64,000 bases of DNA from Blattabacterium cuenoti (lineage in GTDB: Bacteria; Bacteroidota; Bacteroidia; Flavobacteriales; Blattabacteriaceae), in the NCBI RefSeq assembly GCF_014251715.1, contig NZ_CP059198.1, positions 505,721 to 569,720 of the forward strand, given 5' to 3'. A program made the translations under genes and the position numbers. The notes under the pieces were generated by a model. The model ran no database searches and was not told where the DNA came from. It saw only the letters and a list, made by a program, of their open reading frames with translations. Below, in pieces: positions 15,845-25,333 of this stretch (the stretch's first letter is position 1; every line of letters starts with the position of its first letter).

Positions 15845-17191
15845 TATGATAATAGTTTTACAATTAGAAAATTCTTGGAGAGATAAAGTAGATAGTTCTC
15901 TACCATATCCAGATTTTTTTACTCCACCAAAAGGAAAACGAGGATCGGATTTAACAATATCATTAATAAATACCATTCCAGTATCTATTTTTCTAGATAA
16001 TTTTTCTGCTTTTTCTAAATTTTTTGTCCAAATAGATACTCCTAATCCGTAACATGTATTGTTTACAATATCAGGAATATCTTCTTCTTTAGAAAAGACA
16101 GAAATGATTCCTATTGGCCCAAATATTTCTTCTTTTTTTACTATAAAATTATCATTTTCTATCCTTAATAAGGATGGAGAAAAAAAATTTCCATTTTTAT
16201 TAGTTTCTAAACATATTTTACCTCCATTTAATATAATATCCTTATATTGTTGATATAATTTTTCAGATAAATCAGAACGAGAAATATAACCAATTTTAGT
16301 TGATTCATTATATAAATCATCTTTATGATATTTCTTCATTTCTTGAATGACTAAATCTATAAAATCATTTACAATAGATTCATCTACAATAAATCTTTTT
16401 GCTGAAATACATGTTTGTCCTGTATTATTTAATCTAGATTCCGTAGCTAATATTGCTGTATTTTTTATATTTTCAACATCTTTCATAACGACAAAAGCAT
16501 CATTTCCTCCTAACTCTAAAACAGATTTTTTAATATATTTACCAGCTAACGCCCCTATAATACTTCCAGATAAAGAACTTCCTGTAAAGGAAACTCCTTG
16601 TACTACTGGATTAGCTATAACGGATTCTATTTTTGTGACATCAATTAATAGTACTTGAAATACTCCTTTAGGAAAACCAGATTCTATAAATATTTTTTCC
16701 AAAATAAGAGAACATCCTGCTGTATTAATAGCTGGTTTAATAAGAAGAACATTTCCTAACAATAAATTAGGAATAGTAGACCTTATAGTTTGCCAAATCG
16801 GATAATTCCAAGGCATGATTCCTAATATAGCGCCTATAGATTCAAATTTAATATAAGATTTATGATATTCAGAAGATATTTTTTTACAAAAAATGGATTC
16901 TTTTAATTCGCAATAATACTTGCATAAATTGATACTTTTATTTATTTCTGCACGAGATTGAGATATAGGTTTACCCATTTCTTGAGTAATCAAATATGCT
17001 ATAATATCCATGGTTTTTTGCATACAAGAATATAATTTTTTTAAACATAAAACCTTATTATAAAATGAATAATTATTCCATTTTTTGTATGCATGAAATG
17101 CTACAGATAATTTATTATTAATCTCTTTTTCAGATAAAAAATAATAAGTATTTAAAATATTATTGTTAACAGGATTAATGGTTTGAAACAT
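15833..17191 (-). CDS. gabD: NAD(P)-dependent aldehyde dehydrogenase, succinate-semialdehyde dehydrogenase type
   Basis: Oxidises an aldehyde to its acid; the closest recognisable subgroup is succinate-semialdehyde dehydrogenase, which would feed succinate to the TCA cycle. Length 452 aa. Visible: IMPWNYPIWQ and the KPA loop of the cofactor pocket, FTGS before the catalytic Glu in LELGGN (Glu226), and the nucleophile Cys in NTGQTCISAKRF (Cys261). PFGGVKKSGYGRELS lies near the C-terminus. All catalytic residues are present. It is last in a minus-strand run with sufE and metE upstream. Substrate is inferred, so the gabD symbol is tentative. Confidence 0.8.
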   Translation of the reverse strand: MFQTINPVNNNILNTYYFLSEKEINNKLSVAFHAYKKWNNYSFYNKVLCLKKLYSCMQKTMDIIAYLITQEMGKPISQSRAEINKSINLCKYYCELKESIFCKKISSEYHKSYIKFESIGAILGIMPWNYPIWQTIRSTIPNLLLGNVLLIKPAINTAGCSLILEKIFIESGFPKGVFQVLLIDVTKIESVIANPVVQGVSFTGSSLSGSIIGALAGKYIKKSVLELGGNDAFVVMKDVENIKNTAILATESRLNNTGQTCISAKRFIVDESIVNDFIDLVIQEMKKYHKDDLYNESTKIGYISRSDLSEKLYQQYKDIILNGGKICLETNKNGNFFSPSLLRIENDNFIVKKEEIFGPIGIISVFSKEEDIPDIVNNTCYGLGVSIWTKNLEKAEKLSRKIDTGMVFINDIVKSDPRFPFGGVKKSGYGRELSTLSLQEFSNCKTIIIKKL

Positions 17192-17202
17192 TTCATTTTT
17201 TT

Positions 17203-17652
17203 TTAAATTTTACTTTTTTCATTCAACCCTACAGAAATTTTAGCATTAAAAGCTATGGCATAAAATTTTATTTTTTTTAAAAATAAAAGTATGCCATTAG
17301 CTCTAATAGGAGATAAGAATGTTTGAAATCCTATTTCATAAATAAAATCGGCGTTTGAATAAATAATTTCAAAAGGAAAAAGTCCTGAATATACACGAAT
17401 CATTAGGGCTGCCATTCCTCTAGGTAATAAAGCATCACTATCTGCGTTAAAAAAAACACGTAATCCTTTTAATTTAGCTTCTAACCAAACTCTAGATTGA
17501 CAACCATTAATTAATTTATCTTTTGATCTAAATTTATCCGATTTTTTTGGTAATTTATTTCCCAAATCTATTAAATATTCATATTTTTCTTCCCAATTAT
17601 TCAATATATAAAACTCTTTTTTTATTATTTCTTCTTTTTTCTGTAAAGTCAT
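17203..17652 (-). CDS. sufE: SufE sulfur-transfer protein
   Basis: Accepts sulfane sulfur from cysteine desulfurase SufS and passes it to the SUF Fe-S scaffold. 149 aa, typical. The acceptor Cys is Cys51 in LINGCQSRVWL, the family signature. The surrounding segments LIDLGNKLP and the later SPIRANGILLF also fit SufE. The other suf genes are not in this window. It lies 11 bases upstream of the aldehyde dehydrogenase on the same strand and downstream of metE, so they are probably co-transcribed without sharing a pathway. Confidence 0.92.
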   Translation of the reverse strand: MTLQKKEEIIKKEFYILNNWEEKYEYLIDLGNKLPKKSDKFRSKDKLINGCQSRVWLEAKLKGLRVFFNADSDALLPRGMAALMIRVYSGLFPFEIIYSNADFIYEIGFQTFLSPIRANGILLFLKKIKFYAIAFNAKISVGLNEKSKI

Positions 17653-17691
17653 CTATAAATTTTTACACAAATATAGAAGAAATATATTCTT

Positions 17692-19992
17692 TTATGAAAA
17701 AGACTTATTTATAAGTTTTATTCTAGCCATTTTTGCTGCTTTTGTCATATTTTTAAGAGATTCCAATACTTCTTCCCATTTTCTAGTTTTTAATCCACAA
17801 TCTGGATTAACCCAAATATTTTTTATAGGCAACTTTTTTGAAGCTTTTTTTATTAAATTAAAAATTTCTTCTACAGTAGGAATTCTTGGAGAATGAATGT
17901 CATATACTCCTGGACCTATTTCATTTGGATAAGAAAATATTGAAAAAGCTTGTAATAATTCCATTTTAGATCTAGAAGTTTCCATAGTAATAACATCTGC
18001 ATCTAGATCAGCAATATGTTCAAAAATATCGTTAAATTCACTGTAACACATATGTGTATGTATTTGGGTTTCATCTTTTACTCCACTTGAAGAAAGACGA
18101 AAAGCTTTTATCGACCAATTAAAATAAAACTTCCAATCCTTTTTTTTTAAAGGTAATCCTTCTCTAATCGCTGGTTCATCTATTTGAATAATTTTAATTC
18201 CAGATTTTTCTAAAGATAAAACTTCTTCTCTCATAGCCCAAGCTATTTGATAGGCAGTATGATAAATAGGTTGATCATCTCTAACAAAAGACCATTGTAA
18301 AATAGTAACTGGTCCAGTTACCATTCCTTTCATTAATTTTTTTGTTTTCGATTGAGCAAAAGATATCCAATCAACAGTAATATTTCCATTACGGCTAACG
18401 TCTCCATAAATAATAGGAGGTTTCACACATCTGCTTCCATAACTTTGAACCCAACCATTTTCAGTAGATAGTATTCCTTTTAGTTTATATGAAAAATATT
18501 CTACCATATCAGTTCTTTCAAATTCTCCATGAACAAGAACGTCTAAATCTATTTTTTCTTGTTTTCTAATAACATCTACAATAAAAAATTTAATTTTTTT
18601 ATAATATTCTTCTTTGCTTAATTCTTTTTTTCTAAACTTATTTCTCAAACTACGTATTTCTTTTGTTTGAGGAAAAGATCCTATAGTAGTAGTTGGAAAA
18701 ATAGGAAGACAAAATTTTTTTTTCTGTTTTTTTTGACGAATAGAAAAAGAATTTTCTCTTTTTATGTCTTTATCTGTTATTTGTATAGCTCTTTCTTTTA
18801 CTTTTTGATTATGAATAATAGAGGATTTTTTTGTTTTTTCTAATAAAAAAAAATTATTCGATAAAATATTTTTATTTCCTTTTATGATATTTTCTAAATC
18901 ATTTAATTCATAAATTTTTTGTTTAGCAAAAGACATTCTATTTTTTACATCAATATGAATAGAATGTTCAGATTCTATATCTATCGGAACATGTAAAAGA
19001 GAACAATTTGGAGCTATCATCACACGATTCTCTCCTATAACTTCTATTGTTTTTTCAATTTTTTTAATAGAATTACTGTAATTATTTTTCCATATATTTC
19101 TTCCATCAATAATTCCTAATGATAATAACATTTTTGATTCTCTGAAAAAATTTAATATTTTTTTTAATTGATTTGAATCTTCGATCAAATCAATATGTAA
19201 AGCTTTTACAAAAAAATCTTTAAAAAGAGAGATATTTTCTGATATACCATCAAAATAAGAAGCTAATAATATATTTATTCCTAAACAAGATTTAGATATT
19301 TTTTTATAAGCATATTGAAAAGCTTCTTTTTCTTTATCAGACATATCTAAAACTAAAATAGGTTCATCTAATTGAATCCAATGAACTCCTTTATTTTTTA
19401 ATTTATTGATGATTTGTATATAAACAGGAACAAGGTTTTCAATTAAATCCATTCTATGAAAATATTTGTTTTTCTCTTTTCCTAGAAATAAATAAGATAT
19501 AGGTCCTATTAATACAGGTTTAATTTTTTTTATTAAATTCAACAATCTTTTTGATTCTTCAAATTCATCAAAAATTTTATTTGAATAAATAGAAAATTTT
19601 TGATTTTTATTAAATTCTGGAACTATATAATGATAATTAGTATTAAACCATTTAGTCATTTCCATAGCTTTTATATCCCATCCATTTTTTTGAAATCCTC
19701 TTGCCATAGAAAAATATAAATCAATATTATTCATAGGTATTGATAGATAAGATTCCGGTATTACCCCTAATAATAAGGACATATCTAGTACATGATCATA
19801 AAAACTGAAATCATTACATGGAATCAAATCTAAGTTCGCACGCTCTTGCATTTTCCAATTTTCTTTTCTTATTTTTTTTCCTACTTCAAACAAATTATTT
19901 GAATCAATTTTGTTTGACCAATAAGCTTCACAAGCTTTTTTTAACTCTCGTTGGATTCCTATGCGAGGATAACCTAAATTATGTTTCAGCAT
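17692..19992 (-). CDS. metE: Cobalamin-independent methionine synthase
   Basis: Transfers the methyl group of methyl-tetrahydrofolate (polyglutamate) to homocysteine, the last step of methionine synthesis. Full length at 766 aa. The N-terminal half begins with NLGYPRIGIQRELKKA. The C-terminal catalytic half begins around FPTTTIGSFPQT and carries the zinc ligands in HTHMCYSEF and in VNPDCGLKTR. EPAIREGLPL and the DADVITMETSRS segment are also intact. No vitamin B12 requirement is implied. A Lys-rich linker separates the two barrels. It is part of the minus-strand run fabH-like, rpmE, glmU-like, metE, sufE, gabD. Confidence 0.97.
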   Translation of the reverse strand: MLKHNLGYPRIGIQRELKKACEAYWSNKIDSNNLFEVGKKIRKENWKMQERANLDLIPCNDFSFYDHVLDMSLLLGVIPESYLSIPMNNIDLYFSMARGFQKNGWDIKAMEMTKWFNTNYHYIVPEFNKNQKFSIYSNKIFDEFEESKRLLNLIKKIKPVLIGPISYLFLGKEKNKYFHRMDLIENLVPVYIQIINKLKNKGVHWIQLDEPILVLDMSDKEKEAFQYAYKKISKSCLGINILLASYFDGISENISLFKDFFVKALHIDLIEDSNQLKKILNFFRESKMLLSLGIIDGRNIWKNNYSNSIKKIEKTIEVIGENRVMIAPNCSLLHVPIDIESEHSIHIDVKNRMSFAKQKIYELNDLENIIKGNKNILSNNFFLLEKTKKSSIIHNQKVKERAIQITDKDIKRENSFSIRQKKQKKKFCLPIFPTTTIGSFPQTKEIRSLRNKFRKKELSKEEYYKKIKFFIVDVIRKQEKIDLDVLVHGEFERTDMVEYFSYKLKGILSTENGWVQSYGSRCVKPPIIYGDVSRNGNITVDWISFAQSKTKKLMKGMVTGPVTILQWSFVRDDQPIYHTAYQIAWAMREEVLSLEKSGIKIIQIDEPAIREGLPLKKKDWKFYFNWSIKAFRLSSSGVKDETQIHTHMCYSEFNDIFEHIADLDADVITMETSRSKMELLQAFSIFSYPNEIGPGVYDIHSPRIPTVEEIFNLIKKASKKLPIKNIWVNPDCGLKTRKWEEVLESLKNMTKAAKMARIKLINKSFS

Positions 19993-20035
19993 AAAAAAAA
20001 TTTTTTTTTATTTTAATTTAAATCTATTCTAATTT

Positions 20036-21229
20036 CTATATATTTAATAATTGATACAAATATTCTAAAATTTTTTTGTCTACTATAGAAAAAATAACAT
20101 TTCTTCTATTCATTACTATTTTAGCAGTTTCACAAACTCTATCAAAAGAAATTTTTTTACTATTTTGTATTCCTCCCAAAGAAAAAGAAGGAATATATCT
20201 AGGTGGAAATCCATATCCAAAAATATTAGTATTTACCCCAACTGTTGTTGCTGTATTAAATTGAGTATTTATTGCTGATTTTGAATGATCTCCCATTATA
20301 AGTCCAAAAAATTGGAGATTTATAGGAATAAAGTTTTTTTTTTCATAATTCCAAACTGTTATTTTTCGATAATCATTTCTTAAATTAGAAATGTTAGTCC
20401 CAGCACCTAAATTACACCAAGTCCCCAAAATAGCATTTCCTAAAAAGCCATCATGAGCTTTATTAGAATAGGAAAAAATTATGGAATTTATTATTTCTCC
20501 ACCTACTTTACAAAAAGAACCAATACTCGTTCCTCCATATATTTTTGAACCTATATTTAATGTCGCTTTTTTTCCAATAGATACTGGTCCTCTTATTACA
20601 GATCCTTCCATTATATCAACTCCTTTTTCAATATATATTGGTCCTAATTGAGCATTTAATACTATATTATTTGCTATTATATCTTCCTCCAAAAAAATTT
20701 TTTCTTTGCAAAGAATATTATTATTTTTTCCCAATAAAGAAAAAGATTTTTTACCTTTTGTAAAAAACATGAAATCTTTTTTTAATACAGATTCATTATT
20801 TATAAAAATATCCCATGTATGTTGAATATGTACAATATTTTTAATATTATATATTTTTTTATAGTTTTTTTCTTTTAAAGAGATAATATTTTCTTTATAA
20901 GAGAAAAAACTTTTTTTTATAACTACAATTTTTTTTTTAAAAAAAATAGCCTCATTTTCTTTTAATGAAAGAATTATCTTTATTAACTCTTCATTTGGAA
21001 GAAATGAAGAATTGATTAATAAAATATTTGTGAAATACTCTTTTTTGACTAATGAATATTTTTTTGAAAGAAATGGTTGTGTAATAATATCTACTGCTTT
21101 TACTCCAATATATTTTTCCCACCTTTCTTTTATTGTAAATAATCCCAAACGAATTTCTGATACAGGTCTAGTTAACGTTATAGGAAATAAATTTTTCCAT
21201 TCTATTCCATCATATAATATGAAATTCAT
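20036..21229 (-). CDS. GlmU-like putative sugar nucleotidyltransferase with left-handed beta-helix
   Basis: 397-aa member of a Bacteroidetes GlmU-like family. The N-terminal part resembles a degenerate nucleotidyltransferase (MNFILYDGIEWKNLFPITLTRPVSEIRLG). The C-terminal half (about residues 190-330) is a hexapeptide-repeat helix with turns such as VIRGPVSIGKKATLNIGS and AILGTWCNLGAGTNISNL. It probably acts on a sugar-1-phosphate or as an acyltransferase in envelope sugar metabolism, but the substrate is not known. It sits just downstream of rpmE, the usual Bacteroidetes arrangement. True GlmU activity should not be assumed. Confidence 0.78.
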   Translation of the reverse strand: MNFILYDGIEWKNLFPITLTRPVSEIRLGLFTIKERWEKYIGVKAVDIITQPFLSKKYSLVKKEYFTNILLINSSFLPNEELIKIILSLKENEAIFFKKKIVVIKKSFFSYKENIISLKEKNYKKIYNIKNIVHIQHTWDIFINNESVLKKDFMFFTKGKKSFSLLGKNNNILCKEKIFLEEDIIANNIVLNAQLGPIYIEKGVDIMEGSVIRGPVSIGKKATLNIGSKIYGGTSIGSFCKVGGEIINSIIFSYSNKAHDGFLGNAILGTWCNLGAGTNISNLRNDYRKITVWNYEKKNFIPINLQFFGLIMGDHSKSAINTQFNTATTVGVNTNIFGYGFPPRYIPSFSLGGIQNSKKISFDRVCETAKIVMNRRNVIFSIVDKKILEYLYQLLNI

Positions 21230-21244
21230 ATTAAAACATTTATA

Positions 21245-21499
21245 TTAAAATTTTTTATATTTTTCATACTTTTTCTTAAACTTTTCTGCAGGTCCAGTTT
21301 TTCCTAAAAATCTTTTTTCTCCAGTAAAAAATGGATGAGAATAACTGGATATTTCCATTTTATATAACGGATAATCGCATCCATCTATTTGAATAAAATC
21401 TTTTGTTTTTACTGTAGATCTGCAAATAAAAATTTTTTCATTATTAATATCTTTAAAAACAACAGGTCTATAATTTTCTGGATGTATTTTTTTTTTCAT
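21245..21499 (-). CDS. rpmE2: 50S ribosomal protein L31, type B
   Basis: 84-aa ribosomal protein. It starts MKKKIHPENYRPVVFKD, the standard type B opening, and continues with SSYSHPFFTGEKRFLGKTGPAEKF. The CxxC zinc motifs of type A L31 are absent, as expected for type B. The start codon lies inside the 3' end of the upstream FabH-like gene (32-base overlap). Confidence 0.96.
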   Translation of the reverse strand: MKKKIHPENYRPVVFKDINNEKIFICRSTVKTKDFIQIDGCDYPLYKMEISSYSHPFFTGEKRFLGKTGPAEKFKKKYEKYKKF

Positions 21500-22601
21500 A
21501 ACAATATTTTTTTTTTGGAAAACGATAAATCATTCCATTTATATTCATTCCAGCTCCTAAAGAAGCCATTAATATGGTATCTCCTGGTTTTATTTCATGA
21601 GGAGGCATTCTACCTTGTATAATTAAATCTAATAAAGTAGGAACTGTAGCTACAGAAGAATTTCCAAATTTTTGTATAGTCATAGGCATGATTTTTTTAT
21701 AAAAATCCTTACTTAAAGATGTCCAATTATACAATTTCAATAATCTTTTTAAGATAGCATAATCCATTTTTGCATTAGCTTGATGAATGATAATTTTTTT
21801 TATATCTTTTAAATGCAAATCAGCGTGATCAAGTATATTTTTTAACATATTTGGAACTTCTGTTAGTGCATATTCATAAATCCTTCTTCCATTCATTTTA
21901 ATATTAACTAAAGACTTTTTATAATTAGGATTTAAAGAAGGACCATTAGTTAAATAATGTAACTCATCATTATTATTACATTGAGTATCATAATGTATAA
22001 TTCCATTTTTTTCATTTTCTAAATATTCTATAGATGATAAAACAGCAGCTCCTGCTCCATCCGAAAAAATCATAGCATTTCTATCGTGTGGATCTATTAC
22101 TTTTGATAAAGTTTCGGAACTGGTAATTAATATATTCTTAGCATATTTAGATCGTAATAATTGATCGGCAAGAATCATTCCTTCGATCCATCCTGGACAA
22201 CCAAAAATCATATCATATGGCCTACATTTTTTATTTTTTATTTGAAGTTTATTTTTTACTCTAGCAGCTATAGAAGGCATAAAATCAGATTGATAAGAAA
22301 CAGGATGAATATCTCCATAATTATGAGCTGATATAATATAATCTATTTTCTCTTTATTAATTTTAGAATTAATTAAAGCTCTTTTTGCTGCAATTGTCGC
22401 AATATCAGAATTCAATAAATCTTTATTTATATATCTTCTTTCCTCTATTTCTGTAATTTTTTGAAATTTTTCAATAATCTCTTCATTAGATTTTAAAATT
22501 TTTCCATTTTTATCGTAAAATTTATGTTTAAAAAAATGATCACTTTTTATAATTTTATTTGGTAAATAATGCCCAGTCCCTGTAATGATTGATCGAATCA
22601 T
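21468..22601 (-). CDS. FabH-like 3-oxoacyl-ACP synthase III
   Basis: Condensing enzyme of the FabH family (377 aa), which in fatty-acid synthesis joins acetyl-CoA and malonyl-ACP. The catalytic triad is visible: Cys in MIFGCPGWIEG, His in IIHQANAKMDY and Asn in FGNSSVATVP. The N-terminus MIRSIITGTGHYLPN is characteristic. The Bacteroidetes paralogue carries a longer N-terminal insert, seen here as KFYDKNGKILKSNEEI, and may use another starter unit. The C-terminus extends past the usual ending MIYRFP with a Lys-rich tail (KKKYCYEKKN) that reads into rpmE, suggesting loss of the original stop codon. It is divergent from ubiE. Confidence 0.82.
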   Translation of the reverse strand: MIRSIITGTGHYLPNKIIKSDHFFKHKFYDKNGKILKSNEEIIEKFQKITEIEERRYINKDLLNSDIATIAAKRALINSKINKEKIDYIISAHNYGDIHPVSYQSDFMPSIAARVKNKLQIKNKKCRPYDMIFGCPGWIEGMILADQLLRSKYAKNILITSSETLSKVIDPHDRNAMIFSDGAGAAVLSSIEYLENEKNGIIHYDTQCNNNDELHYLTNGPSLNPNYKKSLVNIKMNGRRIYEYALTEVPNMLKNILDHADLHLKDIKKIIIHQANAKMDYAILKRLLKLYNWTSLSKDFYKKIMPMTIQKFGNSSVATVPTLLDLIIQGRMPPHEIKPGDTILMASLGAGMNINGMIYRFPKKKYCYEKKNTSRKL

Positions 22602-22665
22602 TTTTATTAAATTAATAATAAAGTAAAAAATAAAATTTTTTAAAAGAATAAAATAACCATTTTTT

Positions 22666-22682
22666 CTTCATAATTTATGAAG
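22666..22682. repeat. 17-nt near-perfect palindrome upstream of ubiE
   Basis: CTTCATAA-T-TTATGAAG: perfect 8-bp arms around one central base, 14 bases before the ubiE ATG in the divergent gap with the FabH-like gene. It has the shape of a dimeric repressor operator, but could also be a small leader hairpin. No regulator is identified. Confidence 0.35.
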
Positions 22683-22696
22683 TAAATTATCATGTT

Positions 22697-23434
22697 ATGA
22701 ATAAATATTCTCTTTCTTCAAGAGAAAAAAAAATAAAAAATATGTTTGATCATATTTCTTGTAAATATGATTTAATTAATCATATATTGTCTTTTGGAAT
22801 AGATTTTTTTTGGAGAAAAAAAGTCATTCATTTACTAGATAAGTTTAGTGAAAAAAAAAAAGTTAAAAATATACTTGATTTGGCTACTGGAACTGGAGAT
22901 TTAGCTATTTTATTGGCAAAAAAATTTGATCATGCTCGTATTATCGGATTGGATCCATCTAAAAACATGCTAAAAATAGCAGAAAAAAAAATAAAAAATA
23001 ACAATTTTGAAAAAAGAGTAAAAGTAATTCAAGGATATTCTCAAAATATTCCATTTAAAAATGAAATTTTTGATATGGTTACTATTGCTTTTGGAATAAG
23101 AAATTTTCAATATATTCATCTTTCTCTTAGAGAAATATATAGAATACTGAAACCTTTAGGAATATTAGTAATATTAGAATTTTCTACCCCATCTAATTAT
23201 TGTATAAAAAAAATATATCATTTTTATTCTCATTTTATAATGAATAAAATAGGAAATTTTTTATCAAAAAATAACTTTGCCTACAATTATTTAAATGAAT
23301 CTGTTCAATCTTTTTCCTATTGTTATGAAAAAAAAATGAATAAACTATTAAAATATCATCAACTTACTTTAATATACATAAAGAAATTGACTTTTGAAAT
23401 TGCTACTATTTACTTTTCAAAGAAAAATACTTGA
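22697..23434 (+). CDS. menG: Demethylmenaquinone methyltransferase (UbiE/MenG)
   Basis: SAM-dependent C-methyltransferase for the last step of menaquinone synthesis; Bacteroidetes use menaquinone, hence menG rather than ubiE. 245 aa. Motif I is ILDLATGTGDLAI (SAM binding), followed by IIGLDPSKNML, the ubiE signature region VTIAFGIRNF and ILKPLGILVILEFSTPSN. The N-terminal MFDHISCKYDLINHILSFGID is the classical opening. A run of 11 A (22851-22861) lies in frame near residue 54 (SEKKKVK). Menaquinone would serve respiration upstream of the ATP synthase encoded later. Confidence 0.93.
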   Translation: MNKYSLSSREKKIKNMFDHISCKYDLINHILSFGIDFFWRKKVIHLLDKFSEKKKVKNILDLATGTGDLAILLAKKFDHARIIGLDPSKNMLKIAEKKIKNNNFEKRVKVIQGYSQNIPFKNEIFDMVTIAFGIRNFQYIHLSLREIYRILKPLGILVILEFSTPSNYCIKKIYHFYSHFIMNKIGNFLSKNNFAYNYLNESVQSFSYCYEKKMNKLLKYHQLTLIYIKKLTFEIATIYFSKKNT

Positions 23435-23490
23435 AAAAGTTATTTTTTCTTCATATTCATCTATTCTAAATTTTTAACTAAAATTTTTTC

Positions 23491-25017
23491 ATGATGATAA
23501 AGTATTTATCTGGATATTTTACCCCTTCTTTTCTTAAAAAAAGAATTAAAAATATAGAATTTTTTATGCGTTACCCAATAGAAATACAAAATAAATTGAT
23601 TGGTCAATTGATTTTGTATGCAAAAAATACTGAATTTGGAAAAAAATATAGATTTCATGAAATAAAAAAATATCAACAATTTTCCGAAAGAATTCCTTTA
23701 TGTAAATATGCAAATTTAAAATCTGTAATTAAAAGAATTAGAAAAGGAGAAAAAAATATATTGTGGCCAGGATCAGTGAAATGGTTCGCTAAATCTTCTG
23801 GTACTACAAATACAAGAAGTAAATACATTCCTGTTACTCCATCTTCTATGAATGAATGCCATTATAAAGCAGGAAAAGATATGTTATCTATTTATATACA
23901 TAATCATCCAAAAACAAAAATATTTTTTGGAAAAGCTGTTCGTTTAGGAGGAAGTCACGAGTTATATAAAAATTATAATACATTTTATGGTGATTTATCT
24001 TCTATTTTAATAAAAAATATGCCTTTTTGGGCTGAATATATTTGTATTCCTAGAAAAAAAATAGCTTTGATGAGTGAATGGGAAAAAAAATTGGAAACTC
24101 TCATAAAAGAAACATGTGGGAAAGATGTTCGTATTTTATTGGGAGTTTGTTCTTGGTTATTAATATTTTTAAATAGATTATTAAAAAAATTTGATAAAAA
24201 AAAAATTAATGAAATATGGCCAAACATTGAAGTAATATTTCATGGAGGAGTAAGTTTGAATTCTTATATTCATCAATATAATAATTTATTCGAAAAATCT
24301 ATTAATTATTATGATGTATATAGTGCCTCAGAAGGTTTTTTTGCTATTCAATATCAAAAAAATGTTAAAGATCTTTTGCTTTTATTAAATCATGGAATTT
24401 TTTATGAATTTATTCCAGTAGAAGAAATAGATAATATAAATCCAAAAATTTTATCCCTTGATAAGGTAGAATTAAATAAAAATTATGCACTAGTTATTTC
24501 TACTAACGCTGGACTATGGAGATATATAGTTGGAGATACAGTTAAGTTTACAAGTTTATCTCCATATAAAATTTCTATTTCAGGAAGAACAACACATTAT
24601 ATTAATTCTTTTGGCGAAGAATTAATTATTGAAAATGCAGAAAAAGCTTTAAATATAACTTGCTTAAAAACAGATTCTATTATTCATGAATATACGGCAG
24701 GACCCGTTTATATGAATAAAAAGAATTCTGGAGCTCATGAATGGATTATAGAATTTAAAAAACATCCAAAAAATTTATGCAATTTTAGAGATATTTTAGA
24801 TAATGAATTAAAATACCTTAATTCAGATTATGAAATTAAACGATATAAAAATATGGTTTTAGGTCCTCCTATTATATATGTAGCTAGAAATGGTTTATTT
24901 TATGATTGGTTAAAAAAACATAAAAAATTAGGTGGACAAAACAAAATTCCTCGTTTATCTAATGATAGAAAGTATATAGATTCCATTCTTAATATGGAAA
25001 ATCTAAAAAATAAATAA
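23491..25017 (+). CDS. GH3 auxin-responsive promoter family protein (acyl-adenylating type)
   Basis: 508-aa protein of the GH3 family, members of the ANL adenylating superfamily known in plants for conjugating acyl acids to amino acids. Visible: the P-loop-like FAKSSGTTNTRSKYIPVT, the YSASEGFFAIQ region (ATP-binding motif 2 type), and YIVGDTVKFTS with the following SGRTTHYINSFGEELI (motif 3 type). The ATP-binding motifs look intact and the length fits the bacterial members. Function in Bacteroidetes is not established. It stands between menG and rpsO on the same strand. It holds an in-frame A10 run at 24196-24205. Family call good; substrate unknown. Confidence 0.85.
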   Translation: MMIKYLSGYFTPSFLKKRIKNIEFFMRYPIEIQNKLIGQLILYAKNTEFGKKYRFHEIKKYQQFSERIPLCKYANLKSVIKRIRKGEKNILWPGSVKWFAKSSGTTNTRSKYIPVTPSSMNECHYKAGKDMLSIYIHNHPKTKIFFGKAVRLGGSHELYKNYNTFYGDLSSILIKNMPFWAEYICIPRKKIALMSEWEKKLETLIKETCGKDVRILLGVCSWLLIFLNRLLKKFDKKKINEIWPNIEVIFHGGVSLNSYIHQYNNLFEKSINYYDVYSASEGFFAIQYQKNVKDLLLLLNHGIFYEFIPVEEIDNINPKILSLDKVELNKNYALVISTNAGLWRYIVGDTVKFTSLSPYKISISGRTTHYINSFGEELIIENAEKALNITCLKTDSIIHEYTAGPVYMNKKNSGAHEWIIEFKKHPKNLCNFRDILDNELKYLNSDYEIKRYKNMVLGPPIIYVARNGLFYDWLKKHKKLGGQNKIPRLSNDRKYIDSILNMENLKNK

Positions 25018-25041
25018 AAAATATTTTTAACTTTATAGTTT

Positions 25042-25308
25042 ATGTTATCTGCAGAAAAAAAAAAAGAAATCTTCAAAAATTATGGAAAATCTGTTGATGA
25101 TACAGGATCTTCTAAAGTACAAGTTGCTTTATTTACTTATCGTATTAATCATTTAAGCAATCATCTAAAAAATAATAAAAAAGATTTTAATACGGAAAGA
25201 GCTTTGGTAAAATTAGTAGGAAGAAGAAAAAAATTATTAAGATATATAGAAAAACGTGATATAAATAGTTATAAAAATATAATTAAACATTTAGGATTAA
25301 GAAAATGA
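25042..25308 (+). CDS. rpsO: 30S ribosomal protein S15
   Basis: 88-aa primary 16S rRNA-binding protein. The core DDTGSSKVQVALFTYRINHLSNHLK and LVGRRKKLLRYIEKRD are the S15 signature, and length is exact. An A11 run (25055-25065) occupies codons 5-8 but stays in frame. Placed directly ahead of pnp, the conserved rpsO-pnp order. Confidence 0.97.
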   Translation: MLSAEKKKEIFKNYGKSVDDTGSSKVQVALFTYRINHLSNHLKNNKKDFNTERALVKLVGRRKKLLRYIEKRDINSYKNIIKHLGLRK

Positions 25309-25333
25309 TCAAACTAATATATGCCATATATAT

